Positions 1 through 6,765 of a DNA stretch of 10,351 nucleotides are shown piece by piece. The DNA comes from Candidatus Pelagibacter sp. TMED275 (GTDB lineage Bacteria > Pseudomonadota > Alphaproteobacteria > Pelagibacterales > Pelagibacteraceae). Both the position numbers and the translations under genes were made by a program. The stretch spans positions 1 through 10,351 of the forward strand of contig NHLU01000001.1 of NCBI GenBank assembly GCA_002169255.1, read 5' to 3'. The notes beneath the pieces are model-generated. The model saw nothing but the letters and a program-made list of their open reading frames with translations. It was not told the DNA's origin and did no database searches. How positions within the stretch are numbered: the stretch's first letter is position 1; each line of letters starts with the position of its first letter.

Positions 1-249
1 ACGATCAGCGAGCACATATGCAGCTAGAGAAGTTGCATTTTTTGTACTCGAAAACACATTAACGATAGTATCTTCTTCCCACGGAAGTGACTGAGCTTTA
101 TCTCTAGTACCAGCCCAGATATCAACAACCACTTCGCCGTGATATGCAATTGCTAATGAAGAGCCAATATCTAAGTTGAGTTCAAATTGATTTTCGTAGC
201 AATCTACTATCGATTTAAATTTTTCGTCAAATTTACCTTGTATATCCAT
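1..249 (-). CDS. Beta-lactamase-family serine hydrolase (EstB/LACTB-like, COG1680 type), N-terminal fragment
   Basis: Only the first 83 codons are in the window; the frame stays open to the left edge. The fragment starts MDIQGKFDEKFKSIVDCY and contains an N-terminal helix, a strand with the pattern SLAIAYHGEVVVDIWAG, and FSSTKN, where Ser67-x-x-Lys70 is the catalytic SxxK motif of penicillin-binding-protein-fold hydrolases. In this family (class C beta-lactamase-like esterases and peptidases) the serine is acylated and the lysine acts as base; the YxN motif would lie outside the window. No signal peptide is visible, so a cytoplasmic esterase-like enzyme is more likely than a secreted beta-lactamase. 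The start ATG is preceded by a weak AGGT about 8 bases upstream. It lies 38 bases downstream of the TonB-dependent receptor on the same strand with no evident terminator between, so the two may be co-transcribed. Family assignment is fairly secure; substrate is unknown. Confidence 0.8.
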   Translation of the reverse strand, partial: MDIQGKFDEKFKSIVDCYENQFELNLDIGSSLAIAYHGEVVVDIWAGTRDKAQSLPWEEDTIVNVFSSTKNATSLAAYVLADR

Positions 250-287
250 CTACTTTTACCTAAAGATTAAAACCATGAAAAAGGAAA

Positions 288-2441
288 TTAAAAATTTCTT
301 TGTATTTCAATTCCTGCTGTTCGTGGATAACCCCACTGACCAAAACGACCTCCACCAGTAGCAGAAGATAAATATCCCGAAATATAATCTTCATCAGTAG
401 CATTCTTTATAAAGAATCTAGATCTCATAGTTTCATCGGCACTTTCCCATATTAAATTTAAATCAACAATAGTGTACGCATCTTGTGAGTACTCATTAAA
501 CTCTGAGAAATAAATTCTTGATTTATAAGAAGCATTCGCACGATAAGTTAATGAAGCACCTGATGCCATAGGACTTGTATAGTTTAGTCCCAAGTTGATA
601 GAAACTTTAGGGGCATTAGTTAAATAGTTACCGTCTAATTGCTGCTCTCCTAATTGTGGCTGTATACCGTTTGTGTTCAGGAATTCTCCATAAGTTGCAT
701 CTAAAAGGGTCAGACCATAATTTATACTAAGAGAGTCATTAACATTTGATAGCGCTTCAATTTCTAATCCATTTACAGTTGCGTCACCAGCATTTCTTGT
801 TACCGTTTGTATTCCAACAACCTGCAAAACTTGAAAATCTGTGTAGTCATATCTGAATAAAGAAGCATTCAAACTAGTATTTTCACTAAGAGAGCCTTTA
901 AATCCAAACTCTAGAGAAGTTACTTCTTCTGGATCATACGGTTCGGTACACTCATAAGTGGCATAACCACCAGCTTTGTAGCCTTCACTGAGAGATGCGT
1001 AAACATTACTATCTGAAGACAGGTCATGCTGTATTACTGCCCTAGAAGTAGTAGAAGAATATTCTGTAACAACTTCTCTATCACAAGTTTGAGCCGCAAT
1101 AACAGGCATAGGCATTAGGATAGATATAAAATTATCTTGTTTGCTGGTAAATTCATCTGTTGTTCTTCTTACTCCTAAACTTAATCTAGTTGTATCACTT
1201 AGATCGAATGTGCCATCTGCAAAATATGCTTCAGATTCTGTGTCCATCTTGTCATGTTTAAAATCAAACATACTAGGGACAGGAAAACCTAATATAGGTT
1301 GAGGATTATCAAAGTGAGTATGTCTTGACGTTTCGTCATCCATGTAAAAAAGACCAAATACAAGGCTCATTGTATCTCTTTCAATATTTAAATTAATTTC
1401 TTGAGTGAAAGTTTCTGTCTCGGATATATCAAATGTATCTAGATATACACCAGCCGAACCATCTCGGTCTAAATTAAACTGATCATCAAAGCTTTGTTTT
1501 GCTGTTATTGAAGTTAATGTGCCAAGTTCAGTATCTATTTTTAGAGTTAAAGATGTAACATCGTATTCTCTATCTGTCATATTGGTACCATTCACTGATT
1601 CAGAAGTTGGTGTTTGATAGATTTCATGAGGTTTTAAAGATATTGGTTCAGCTGCAATTTGAGGAAAGCCAAAAGCCGCAGCCAATTCTCTATTATCCGT
1701 CAACCACCCGTAGAGATCTGGTGTACCTTCTGTTTCAACAGAAGCAACCATAAGGTCTGCAGAAACCGTATCACTTAGATCTGATTTTATTTTTAATCGA
1801 AATGCTTGCTTATCTGTATACCCTTGCTCTCCACATCCAGCATTAAGACAATCATAAAAACCTTCACCTTGCTCAGTTCCATGTACTACCAATCTAAAGC
1901 TGGTATTGTCAGAAATTCCACCACCAAAGGCTGCTTCAGCAGTAGTAATGTCATATTCTCCATAACCTAATTTGACATAACCATCCGTATCTTGAGTAGG
2001 ATTTTTTGTAATAAGATTTACGACTCCTCCAATTGAATTTCTTCCATAGAGTGTACCTTGTGGGCCTCTCAATACTTCTACCCTCTCAAGATCCATTTCA
2101 CCCAGCTGTGATGAATGTGCTCTGGATTGAAAAATACCATCAGTGCTTACCGACACGCCTGGGTTACCATTAAACTGTCCAATTCCTCTTATCGTTATGT
2201 TCTGAGCTCCCAGAACATTAGTAAAATTCATGCTAGGAACTAAATGTTTTAGATCATGCATATTAGTTATGCCCTTGTCCTCTATTTCTGTCGAACTTAT
2301 AGCTGTAATAGCAGCAGGTGTATCTACTACAGTAGAGCTTCTCTTTAATGCTGTAACAACTATTTCTTCTACGTCTTCAGCGTAAATCGGCACAGTAAAA
2401 GATAATGAGATAATTAGCGGAAAATATCTGAGATTAAACAT
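288..2441 (-). CDS. TonB-dependent outer-membrane receptor
   Basis: A 717-residue TonB-dependent transporter that would import a scarce ligand across the outer membrane using energy from TonB-ExbBD. A signal peptide ends near PIYA-ED (about residue 21). A TonB box (EEIVVTA, residues 25-31) follows at once, so there is no N-terminal signalling extension. The plug domain spans about residues 38-150, with the family signatures ITIRGIG (82-88), LERVEVLRGPQGTLYGRNS (118-136) and GGVVNLITK (138-146). The rest is a beta-barrel of alternating aromatic strands ending in Phe717, the usual C-terminal residue for BAM recognition. Cysteine pairs in a barrel loop (YDCLNAGC) and further on (QTCD, YECTEP) may form disulfides. 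Length is normal and no frameshift is seen. The start is supported by a strong GGGGAG five bases before the ATG. The divergent neighbour is a ferritin-like gene, which suggests iron or iron-chelate uptake, but the substrate cannot be read from the sequence. Confidence 0.95.
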   Translation of the reverse strand: MFNLRYFPLIISLSFTVPIYAEDVEEIVVTALKRSSTVVDTPAAITAISSTEIEDKGITNMHDLKHLVPSMNFTNVLGAQNITIRGIGQFNGNPGVSVSTDGIFQSRAHSSQLGEMDLERVEVLRGPQGTLYGRNSIGGVVNLITKNPTQDTDGYVKLGYGEYDITTAEAAFGGGISDNTSFRLVVHGTEQGEGFYDCLNAGCGEQGYTDKQAFRLKIKSDLSDTVSADLMVASVETEGTPDLYGWLTDNRELAAAFGFPQIAAEPISLKPHEIYQTPTSESVNGTNMTDREYDVTSLTLKIDTELGTLTSITAKQSFDDQFNLDRDGSAGVYLDTFDISETETFTQEINLNIERDTMSLVFGLFYMDDETSRHTHFDNPQPILGFPVPSMFDFKHDKMDTESEAYFADGTFDLSDTTRLSLGVRRTTDEFTSKQDNFISILMPMPVIAAQTCDREVVTEYSSTTSRAVIQHDLSSDSNVYASLSEGYKAGGYATYECTEPYDPEEVTSLEFGFKGSLSENTSLNASLFRYDYTDFQVLQVVGIQTVTRNAGDATVNGLEIEALSNVNDSLSINYGLTLLDATYGEFLNTNGIQPQLGEQQLDGNYLTNAPKVSINLGLNYTSPMASGASLTYRANASYKSRIYFSEFNEYSQDAYTIVDLNLIWESADETMRSRFFIKNATDEDYISGYLSSATGGGRFGQWGYPRTAGIEIQRNF

Positions 2442-2462
2442 AAAAACTCCCCTTTTTAGTTA

Positions 2463-2482
2463 ACTTTTATAATAATTTAATA
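2463..2482 (-). promoter_or_regulatory. AT-rich promoter-like element upstream of the TonB receptor
   Basis: On the minus strand this reads TATTAAATTATTATAAAAGT and lies 22 bases upstream of the receptor ATG. It contains TATTAT and TATAAA, either of which could serve as a -10 hexamer. A 19-of-20 match in the same orientation lies at 9195-9214, upstream of the six-gene secreted cluster. No convincing -35 hexamer precedes either copy. Calling it a promoter is inference from position and similarity. Confidence 0.4.
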
Positions 2483-2557
2483 CAATTTATATGATATTAC
2501 CAAAAAATTAAGGCTATAAGTTTACTTCTTTTTACCTGCATTTTCTTTAAGTCTTAT

Positions 2558-2587
2558 TTGACTTTGCTAAATCAGAATGATTATCAA
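2558..2587 (+). promoter_or_regulatory. Possible sigma-70-type promoter for the ferritin-like gene
   Basis: TTGACT (2558-2563) matches five of six bases of the -35 consensus. TATCAA (2582-2587), 18 bases downstream, matches four of six of the -10 consensus. Transcription would begin near 2594, giving a leader of about 50 bases before the ATG at 2643. The -10 overlaps the Fur-box-like element. In AT-rich sequence such matches arise easily by chance, so this is only a candidate. Confidence 0.3.
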
Positions 2588-2591
2588 AATC
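2573..2591 (+). promoter_or_regulatory. Fur-box-like operator
   Basis: Compared with the classical 19-base Fur box (GATAATGATAATCATTATC), this stretch matches at 14 positions; its last 16 bases match at 13. The core TGATTATCA (2578-2586) is a perfect TGAT-T-ATCA inverted repeat. It lies between the divergent TonB receptor and ferritin-like genes and overlaps the candidate -10 of the ferritin gene. It is about 130 bases from the receptor start. Iron-dependent control is inferred from the match and from the neighbouring genes. Confidence 0.35.
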
Positions 2592-2610
2592 AAAACCATT
2601 TCCATTGGCT

Positions 2611-2636
2611 AATTTACAGAAATTATCTGTTAAATT
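2611..2636 (+). repeat. Imperfect palindrome just upstream of the ferritin-like start
   Basis: Arms AATTT-ACAGA (2611-2620) and TCTGT-AAATT (2626-2630 and 2632-2636) are perfectly complementary except for one bulged T at 2631, around the 5-base loop AATTA. The palindrome ends six bases before the ATG at 2643, where a Shine-Dalgarno site would normally be. It could be an operator or a leader hairpin; the low GC content makes the hairpin weak. Confidence 0.45.
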
Positions 2637-2642
2637 TAAATT

Positions 2643-3068
2643 ATGAATACAAAAGAAGTTAATACTATATTAAACAAAATAATAGAGTATGAGTTAGCTG
2701 GAGTTGTCAGATATACTCACTCTGCCTTAATGGTTACGGGACCCTATAGATTGCCTATAGTTGAATTTTTAAAAGAGCAAGCCAATGAATCCCTGATGCA
2801 TGCTCAACAGGCTGGAGAATTACTAACTGGTCTAGACGGACATCCCAGCCAAAAAATAGCAAAAATTGAGGAGACAAATGATCACTCTATACAAGGTATC
2901 CTGGAAGAAAGTCTTGGGCACGAATTACATGCTCTCAACCTCTATAAAGAGCTATTAACAATAGTAGAGGGTAAATCAGTATATTTAGAAGAGTACACTA
3001 GAGGCTTGATCGGAGAAGAAGAACAGCATCAACTTGAATTAAGAAAAATGCTAAAAGACTTTAGTTGA
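2643..3068 (+). CDS. Bacterioferritin-like diiron protein
   Basis: A 141-residue all-helical ferritin-like protein that probably oxidises and stores Fe(II) or protects against iron-driven oxidative stress in the cytoplasm. Candidate diiron ligands lie on the four expected helices: Glu17 (IIEYELAGVVRYTH), Glu49 with His53 (ANESLMHAQQAGE), Glu94 (LGHELHALNLY), and Glu126 with His129 (GEEEQHQLE). The last pair has the usual ExxH spacing, whereas the second-helix pair has four-residue spacing. It is shorter than classical bacterioferritin (about 155-160 residues). The methionine that binds haem in E. coli Bfr just before the second-helix His does not align clearly, so haem binding is doubtful. 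No Shine-Dalgarno site precedes the ATG. The gene is divergent from the TonB receptor, and its stop overlaps the 3' end of the convergent secreted-protein gene by 8 bases. A Dps-like or rubrerythrin-like role cannot be excluded. Confidence 0.85.
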   Translation: MNTKEVNTILNKIIEYELAGVVRYTHSALMVTGPYRLPIVEFLKEQANESLMHAQQAGELLTGLDGHPSQKIAKIEETNDHSIQGILEESLGHELHALNLYKELLTIVEGKSVYLEEYTRGLIGEEEQHQLELRKMLKDFS

Positions 3069-3447
3069 TATTACAAAATTTTATAAATTGATTTAAAGAT
3101 ACATTAATTATATTGACATCCTTTGGATTGAAGGTTGTTTGATATATAAAATATTCATTGTTTATAGCAATTTGTTTATATTTACTTTTCTTAATTTCAA
3201 TTTTGACACTTCTGTTTAATATAAATTTTTTCCAGCAACTCTTGAAGTCTTTATTGACCTCTTCAGGTGAAATAAATGAAAGAAATGCATTATTTCTTAT
3301 TATTTTATTTGATAGAGAAGCTGCTTGAGCATCTAATTTAAAAAAATTCTGTCCTTCGTTCTTGATCCTAAACTTTGTACTAAATAATTCTTGCGAAAAT
3401 AGGGAAAAACTTAAAATTAGAATTAATAAGCTAAAAATCGTCTTCAT
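3061..3447 (-). CDS. Small secreted protein of unknown function (last gene of the envelope cluster)
   Basis: I do not recognise this 128-residue protein. It begins MKTIFSLLILILSFSLFSQE, a good signal peptide with likely cleavage after Ser18, so a periplasmic location is expected; there is no lipobox. The mature part is basic, with one region of alternating lysines (VKIEIKKSKYKQ, residues 81-92) and a beta-rich tail (EYFIYQTTF, then VNIINVSLNQF). Two cysteines, Cys71 and Cys125, could form a disulfide. The frame continues upstream inside the preceding gene, but the MK start at 3447 is preferred because it places the signal peptide at the N-terminus. This start lies 17 bases inside the preceding gene, suggesting translational coupling. 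An adjacent ATG at 3450 would add one Met. Confidence 0.65.
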   Translation of the reverse strand: MKTIFSLLILILSFSLFSQELFSTKFRIKNEGQNFFKLDAQAASLSNKIIRNNAFLSFISPEEVNKDFKSCWKKFILNRSVKIEIKKSKYKQIAINNEYFIYQTTFNPKDVNIINVSLNQFIKFCNIN

Positions 3448-4747
3448 CATCGCCACTAGAAGATCCAGAATCATATTCTTGAGGTTGAATGACTTGGTAT
3501 TCAGTACTTGATCCAGAAGCATCAGGTTCTTTTTCTAAAGTTTCCTTCATACTTTTTGCAAAATTTGCATCTGAAGGACTCCAGGACACTACAACTCCTG
3601 CAACTGGTCTAGAGGTTACAGGATGTCTTTGTACCCACCTATGTATAACTTTTGATCCTTGTAATGTACCATTAGCTGAAGCTCTCTGCCTTCTATCTAT
3701 ATTTTCTTCAGTATATGTATCAATCATTCCATTAGCTTTTTCTGTTGTAACTTCAAAATTATCTATTTTTTCTTGAACTTCAACATTTTCACTCCTGAAC
3801 TGGATTATTGCCCTCTCTGCCTTTAGTTTTGCAGTTCTTATAGCAGCTTGTTGTGAATTGGAGGTACTAGATTTAATTCCAGACTGAGCATAACTTAGAA
3901 TAGACATATCACCATTTTCATCCCTGTCCATAAAGGTTCCAAAAGTTACCATTAAAGCCTCTCCTTTTTTTACCTGATCTTTAAGTGGTTTCTTTTTTTT
4001 CTTAGGATTACTTAATACTTTAAAATTACCTGTAGTCATGGCATCGGCATATTTAACAAAGTTCTCTGACCAAACAACCACATTACAGACATTTGTCTTA
4101 TTGGAATTAGGTTTAGCACTTAAATTAGAGTAAACAACTTTCATTCCTCTTATGTTTGAAGAAGCAGTTGCCTCTATAGAATCACGAAATACATTTTGAC
4201 TTAAAATATCATCAATCTCCTGTTGTAACTCACGCTCGTCTTCACCAACTTTATCTTTATTTTCTGATGAGATTGATTCATCTAATTTTTGATGAATTAA
4301 TAATTTCATCTTTTGATAAACGGATAAATCTTCATAGTTCTGAGCTTCTAGATCATTATTGGTTACAACATCTACTGGTTTGATACCTTCCTTGAAGGAT
4401 TGAACGAATTCATTAGAGATTTCACTGGTAATTTGCTTAGCTTGATTTTCTGCCATATCCGTTTTCGCATTCATTTGAGCCCTAATAAATGCATTTTGAA
4501 TACTATCAATATATGAAAATTGCTGCATACTAGCTCCAGAAGAACCTATTCCTACACCTACATAAAAAGATTTACCCTTTCTGGTATTTTCTCCCTCGGA
4601 CCATCCCTTACCATCTATATAGTCAAAACATGCTTGCCCATCTAAAGAGTATTCCTCTTGTATTTCTCCATCAGGAAATTCTTCTTCAAAAACCTCCATC
4701 GCATATAAACTACAAGGAAGTGCTAATAATATAAGTAATTTTTTCAT
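3431..4747 (-). CDS. Secreted protein with two internal LPP20-like repeats and an acidic C-terminus
   Basis: A 438-residue protein with signal peptide MKKLLILLALPCSLYA; the Cys is preceded by Pro, so this is not a lipobox. I chose the ATG at 4747 because the longer open frame places 33 charged residues before the signal peptide and overlaps the upstream gene. The mature protein appears to be a tandem duplication. Unit 1 (about 61-237) has FYVGVGIGSS, a long helix rich in Ala, Gln and Lys (IQNAFIRAQMNAKTDMAENQ), then SNIRGMKVVY and VVVWSENFVKYADAM. Unit 2 (about 266-400) has the helix AAIRTAKLKAERAIIQF, then GTLQGSKVIH and VVVSWSPSDANFAKSM. A lysine run (249-253) lies between the units. The glycine strand followed by an Ala-rich helix resembles LPP20/FlgT_N-type periplasmic domains. 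The protein ends in SSGDDEDDF. It follows the CsgG-like gene by 16 bases. Function unknown. Confidence 0.8.
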   Translation of the reverse strand: MKKLLILLALPCSLYAMEVFEEEFPDGEIQEEYSLDGQACFDYIDGKGWSEGENTRKGKSFYVGVGIGSSGASMQQFSYIDSIQNAFIRAQMNAKTDMAENQAKQITSEISNEFVQSFKEGIKPVDVVTNNDLEAQNYEDLSVYQKMKLLIHQKLDESISSENKDKVGEDERELQQEIDDILSQNVFRDSIEATASSNIRGMKVVYSNLSAKPNSNKTNVCNVVVWSENFVKYADAMTTGNFKVLSNPKKKKKPLKDQVKKGEALMVTFGTFMDRDENGDMSILSYAQSGIKSSTSNSQQAAIRTAKLKAERAIIQFRSENVEVQEKIDNFEVTTEKANGMIDTYTEENIDRRQRASANGTLQGSKVIHRWVQRHPVTSRPVAGVVVSWSPSDANFAKSMKETLEKEPDASGSSTEYQVIQPQEYDSGSSSGDDEDDF

Positions 4748-4763
4748 AGTATTTTTGTTAATT

Positions 4764-6068
4764 TTACCAATCTTCATCAAATTTTTTCTTTTGTTCAGAT
4801 CTCTTTTTCTCAATATTAATCTTTTGTTGTTCTTTGTTAAATTCATCAGTTAAAGGTCGAACTAACATCATTTTTGGTTTAAAAAGTTCTTCTAGGTTGT
4901 CTTTTGTTGTATTTATTATGTTTCCATAGGCTTGTTTAGACGTGACAGAAGTTATCTTTATCATACCAATAACCTCTTCAGACCTTCCTAAACTTTCCTT
5001 TGTATAGCTATCTATTATCTTATCTCCTCGCAAAATCAACTGCATTTGTTGACCTCTTGAAATAGACTCTCCCCCTTGACCTAGAATAACAACATTCCCT
5101 TTTATAGATTCAACCAATATTGGAAAAATTGCGTTAAGGATTGTTTCACCTATCTTTTTTGATCCGAGATTTAATGTTGAGTACATTATTTCAGTAGGAG
5201 AATTTTGATTTGTAATTCCTATTTTTTTGAGTTCAGAATTAGAAATATTTACAGTTGCATTACTTGAAAATTTAACTTGCGAAGTAGGCACATCAATTAT
5301 TCTATAAGATACCTGAACCACGCCCCGAATTTCTTGAAAAGTCATATTATTAGTTCTCATACTTCTAACTACTTCTTTAGTCTGAGCAGTAGTTATTGTT
5401 CCAACTAAAATATAATCCGAAAAAAGTTCTTGGCCTAATTTAGCTAATTCTTGTGAAGGGACATCTCCGGATAGCATTTTTTTCTCTGAACTTCTTTCTT
5501 GAATATAATCTCTATCTAGTACAGTGAATTTTCTTGATTGAACCAAGGAGTTGGATAAACCTCTAGAAAGTTCTTGAGCAGCAAAAGTAGGATTAGTTTC
5601 TGCTCCCATCATCATGCAGCAATCTCCCCTAGCTTGAAATGGAAGAACAGCTATCCTCTTTCTTTTAGCAGATTTTGAAACTTTATACTTAGCAATAACT
5701 GCGCTGACTCTTACCATCCAAAGGGAAGAGTCAGACATTTTATTTTTAGATAAAATATCATAACTCTTTATTTGACCTTTCGACTTAGATTGAATCTCAT
5801 CTTGATATTCTTGTGAAGAAAAATAATTTGAATCATTATTTTTTTGCTCTGATATTTCTATAGTTTTCAGAAAAGAAGAGCTCTCCATACTTTTACCATT
5901 AACTCTCTCAATTGCTTGTACCAGAGCTGAATCAATTGCTTCTTTAACTGATACTCCAGTACTTTCTGTTTCGATTTTTACATACTCTAAGCCTGATCCA
6001 ACAACATGCTGAGCAGATATAAATCCACAAAAGAGTAAAGTTAAAAGTTTGATCCTAATGTTGATCAT
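4764..6068 (-). CDS. CsgG/FlgT-like periplasmic protein
   Basis: A 434-residue secreted protein with three recognisable parts. The signal peptide ends near ISA-Q (residue 19); Cys14 is preceded by Phe, so there is no good lipobox. The N-domain (about 28-130) has STGVSVKEAIDSALVQAIERVNG and ends WMVRVSAVIAKY, like FlgT_N. The middle domain (about 137-275) has KRIAVLPF, LSRGLSNSLVQSRKFTVLDR, DYILVGTIT and VQVSYRIIDVPTSQVKFSS, in the order found in CsgG/LpoB-type domains. The C-domain (about 323-385) has GNVVILGQGG, ISRGQQMQLILRG and SLGRSEEVIGMIKITSV, like FlgT_C. The tail is highly charged and ends DEDW. Family knowledge: FlgT forms the flagellar H-ring in Vibrio, CsgG is the curli secretion pore, and LpoB activates PBP1b. 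No flagellar or curli genes are present, and the membrane hairpins of CsgG are not obvious, so a scaffold or assembly role is more likely. Its ATG overlaps the upstream stop (TAATG), indicating translational coupling. Confidence 0.8.
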   Translation of the reverse strand: MINIRIKLLTLLFCGFISAQHVVGSGLEYVKIETESTGVSVKEAIDSALVQAIERVNGKSMESSSFLKTIEISEQKNNDSNYFSSQEYQDEIQSKSKGQIKSYDILSKNKMSDSSLWMVRVSAVIAKYKVSKSAKRKRIAVLPFQARGDCCMMMGAETNPTFAAQELSRGLSNSLVQSRKFTVLDRDYIQERSSEKKMLSGDVPSQELAKLGQELFSDYILVGTITTAQTKEVVRSMRTNNMTFQEIRGVVQVSYRIIDVPTSQVKFSSNATVNISNSELKKIGITNQNSPTEIMYSTLNLGSKKIGETILNAIFPILVESIKGNVVILGQGGESISRGQQMQLILRGDKIIDSYTKESLGRSEEVIGMIKITSVTSKQAYGNIINTTKDNLEELFKPKMMLVRPLTDEFNKEQQKINIEKKRSEQKKKFDEDW

Positions 6069-6751
6069 TAGAATTCATCGGCTGGCATTTCTTTTTCTGC
6101 GTTAGAAGTATCCATTTTCTGAGACTTAGCAAATGAAAACACGCCTTTAGATGACGTACCTAGAGTTTTTAAGAAATCAGGTATTGCTTTAGCTATTTTC
6201 ATACCTCCAGCTAACGACTTCCTTAAGCTATTAAGTTTCATTGGATTTCTTAAAGATTTCATTTCACCTTGAGCAGCATCGATCCAAGATTTTGCTTGGT
6301 CTGAAACTTTCACAGTTAGAGCGACGCCTTGTGCATATGGCAAGAGCCCTTTTACATATTCTTGTTTTGCTTCAACACTCAATTCTCCTGCTTTAGATTC
6401 TGCCTCAGCCCCAGCTTTTCTTGCACTGGCAGTACTCTCCAAGGCTGAATTTAAATCAACATCACCATCTGAAGAAAGTGTATCAGCTCGACTCTCAGCT
6501 GCAGCTGCCGCTTCGGAATTTCCTAGAGCTTTTTGAAAATGTGATTCGGCTTTATTCAAATTAGCTAGGGCCTCTCGTATTGTTGCTTCAAGATTTGCTT
6601 GTGCCGATGGCAAATCAACAGCAGGACTATCATCTGAACCACCTCCAAAGCCAGGTAATTTTGGAATTTCTGGTAACGCAACACTCATAATCGAAAATGA
6701 AAATAAAAATGTTGTAATAAAAGTAAATAATTTGATATTTATAATTTTCAT
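6068..6751 (-). CDS. Secreted Ala-rich alpha-helical protein of unknown function
   Basis: I do not recognise this 227-residue protein. A signal peptide (MKIINIKLFTFITTFLFSFSIMSVA, cleavage near residue 25) is followed by a Pro/Gly linker (LPEIPKLPGFGGGSDDSP). Residues about 50-165 form a long Ala/Glu/Lys-rich helical stretch with coiled-coil character (ATIREALANLNKAESHFQKAL; SEAAAAAESRA). A more basic region follows (about 166-195), with a conserved-looking AGGMKIAKAIPDFLKTLG. The C-terminus is EKEMPADEF, an acidic stretch closed by Phe, like the next two gene products. The start is well supported by AGGAG five bases before the ATG. The gene lies 14 bases after the 370-aa gene and shares one base with the CsgG-like gene. 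It may be a structural spacer or the secreted partner of the CsgG-like protein; this is inference only. Confidence 0.75.
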   Translation of the reverse strand: MKIINIKLFTFITTFLFSFSIMSVALPEIPKLPGFGGGSDDSPAVDLPSAQANLEATIREALANLNKAESHFQKALGNSEAAAAAESRADTLSSDGDVDLNSALESTASARKAGAEAESKAGELSVEAKQEYVKGLLPYAQGVALTVKVSDQAKSWIDAAQGEMKSLRNPMKLNSLRKSLAGGMKIAKAIPDFLKTLGTSSKGVFSFAKSQKMDTSNAEKEMPADEF

Positions 6752-6765
6752 GCTTTCTCCTGTTT

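Noticed and set aside
3448..3522. N-terminal extension of the small 128-aa secreted protein to an upstream ATG
   Set aside because: It would lie within the preceding gene and put about 25 residues in front of a clear signal peptide; the MK start fits better.
3489..3776. Plus-strand open frame of 95 codons starting MTWYSVLDPEASGS
   Set aside because: It lies wholly antisense to the 438-aa gene, has a low-complexity Ser/Leu/Thr-rich translation, no recognisable domain and no ribosome site.
3993..4000. Run of eight A (sense strand) encoding the lysine run of the 438-aa protein, as a possible phase-variable or slippery site
   Set aside because: Runs of this length are common in AT-rich genomes, the frame is intact on both sides, and no stop-proximal product or stimulatory structure is visible.
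4705..4747. Lipoprotein signal (ALPC) in the 438-aa protein
   Set aside because: Proline before the cysteine does not fit the lipobox pattern, and a normal signal peptidase I site (LYA) follows.
4748..4846. N-terminal extension of the 438-aa protein (33 mostly basic residues)
   Set aside because: It overlaps the end of the CsgG-like gene and precedes a typical MKKLLILLALPCSLYA signal peptide, so it is probably an untranslated reading frame.
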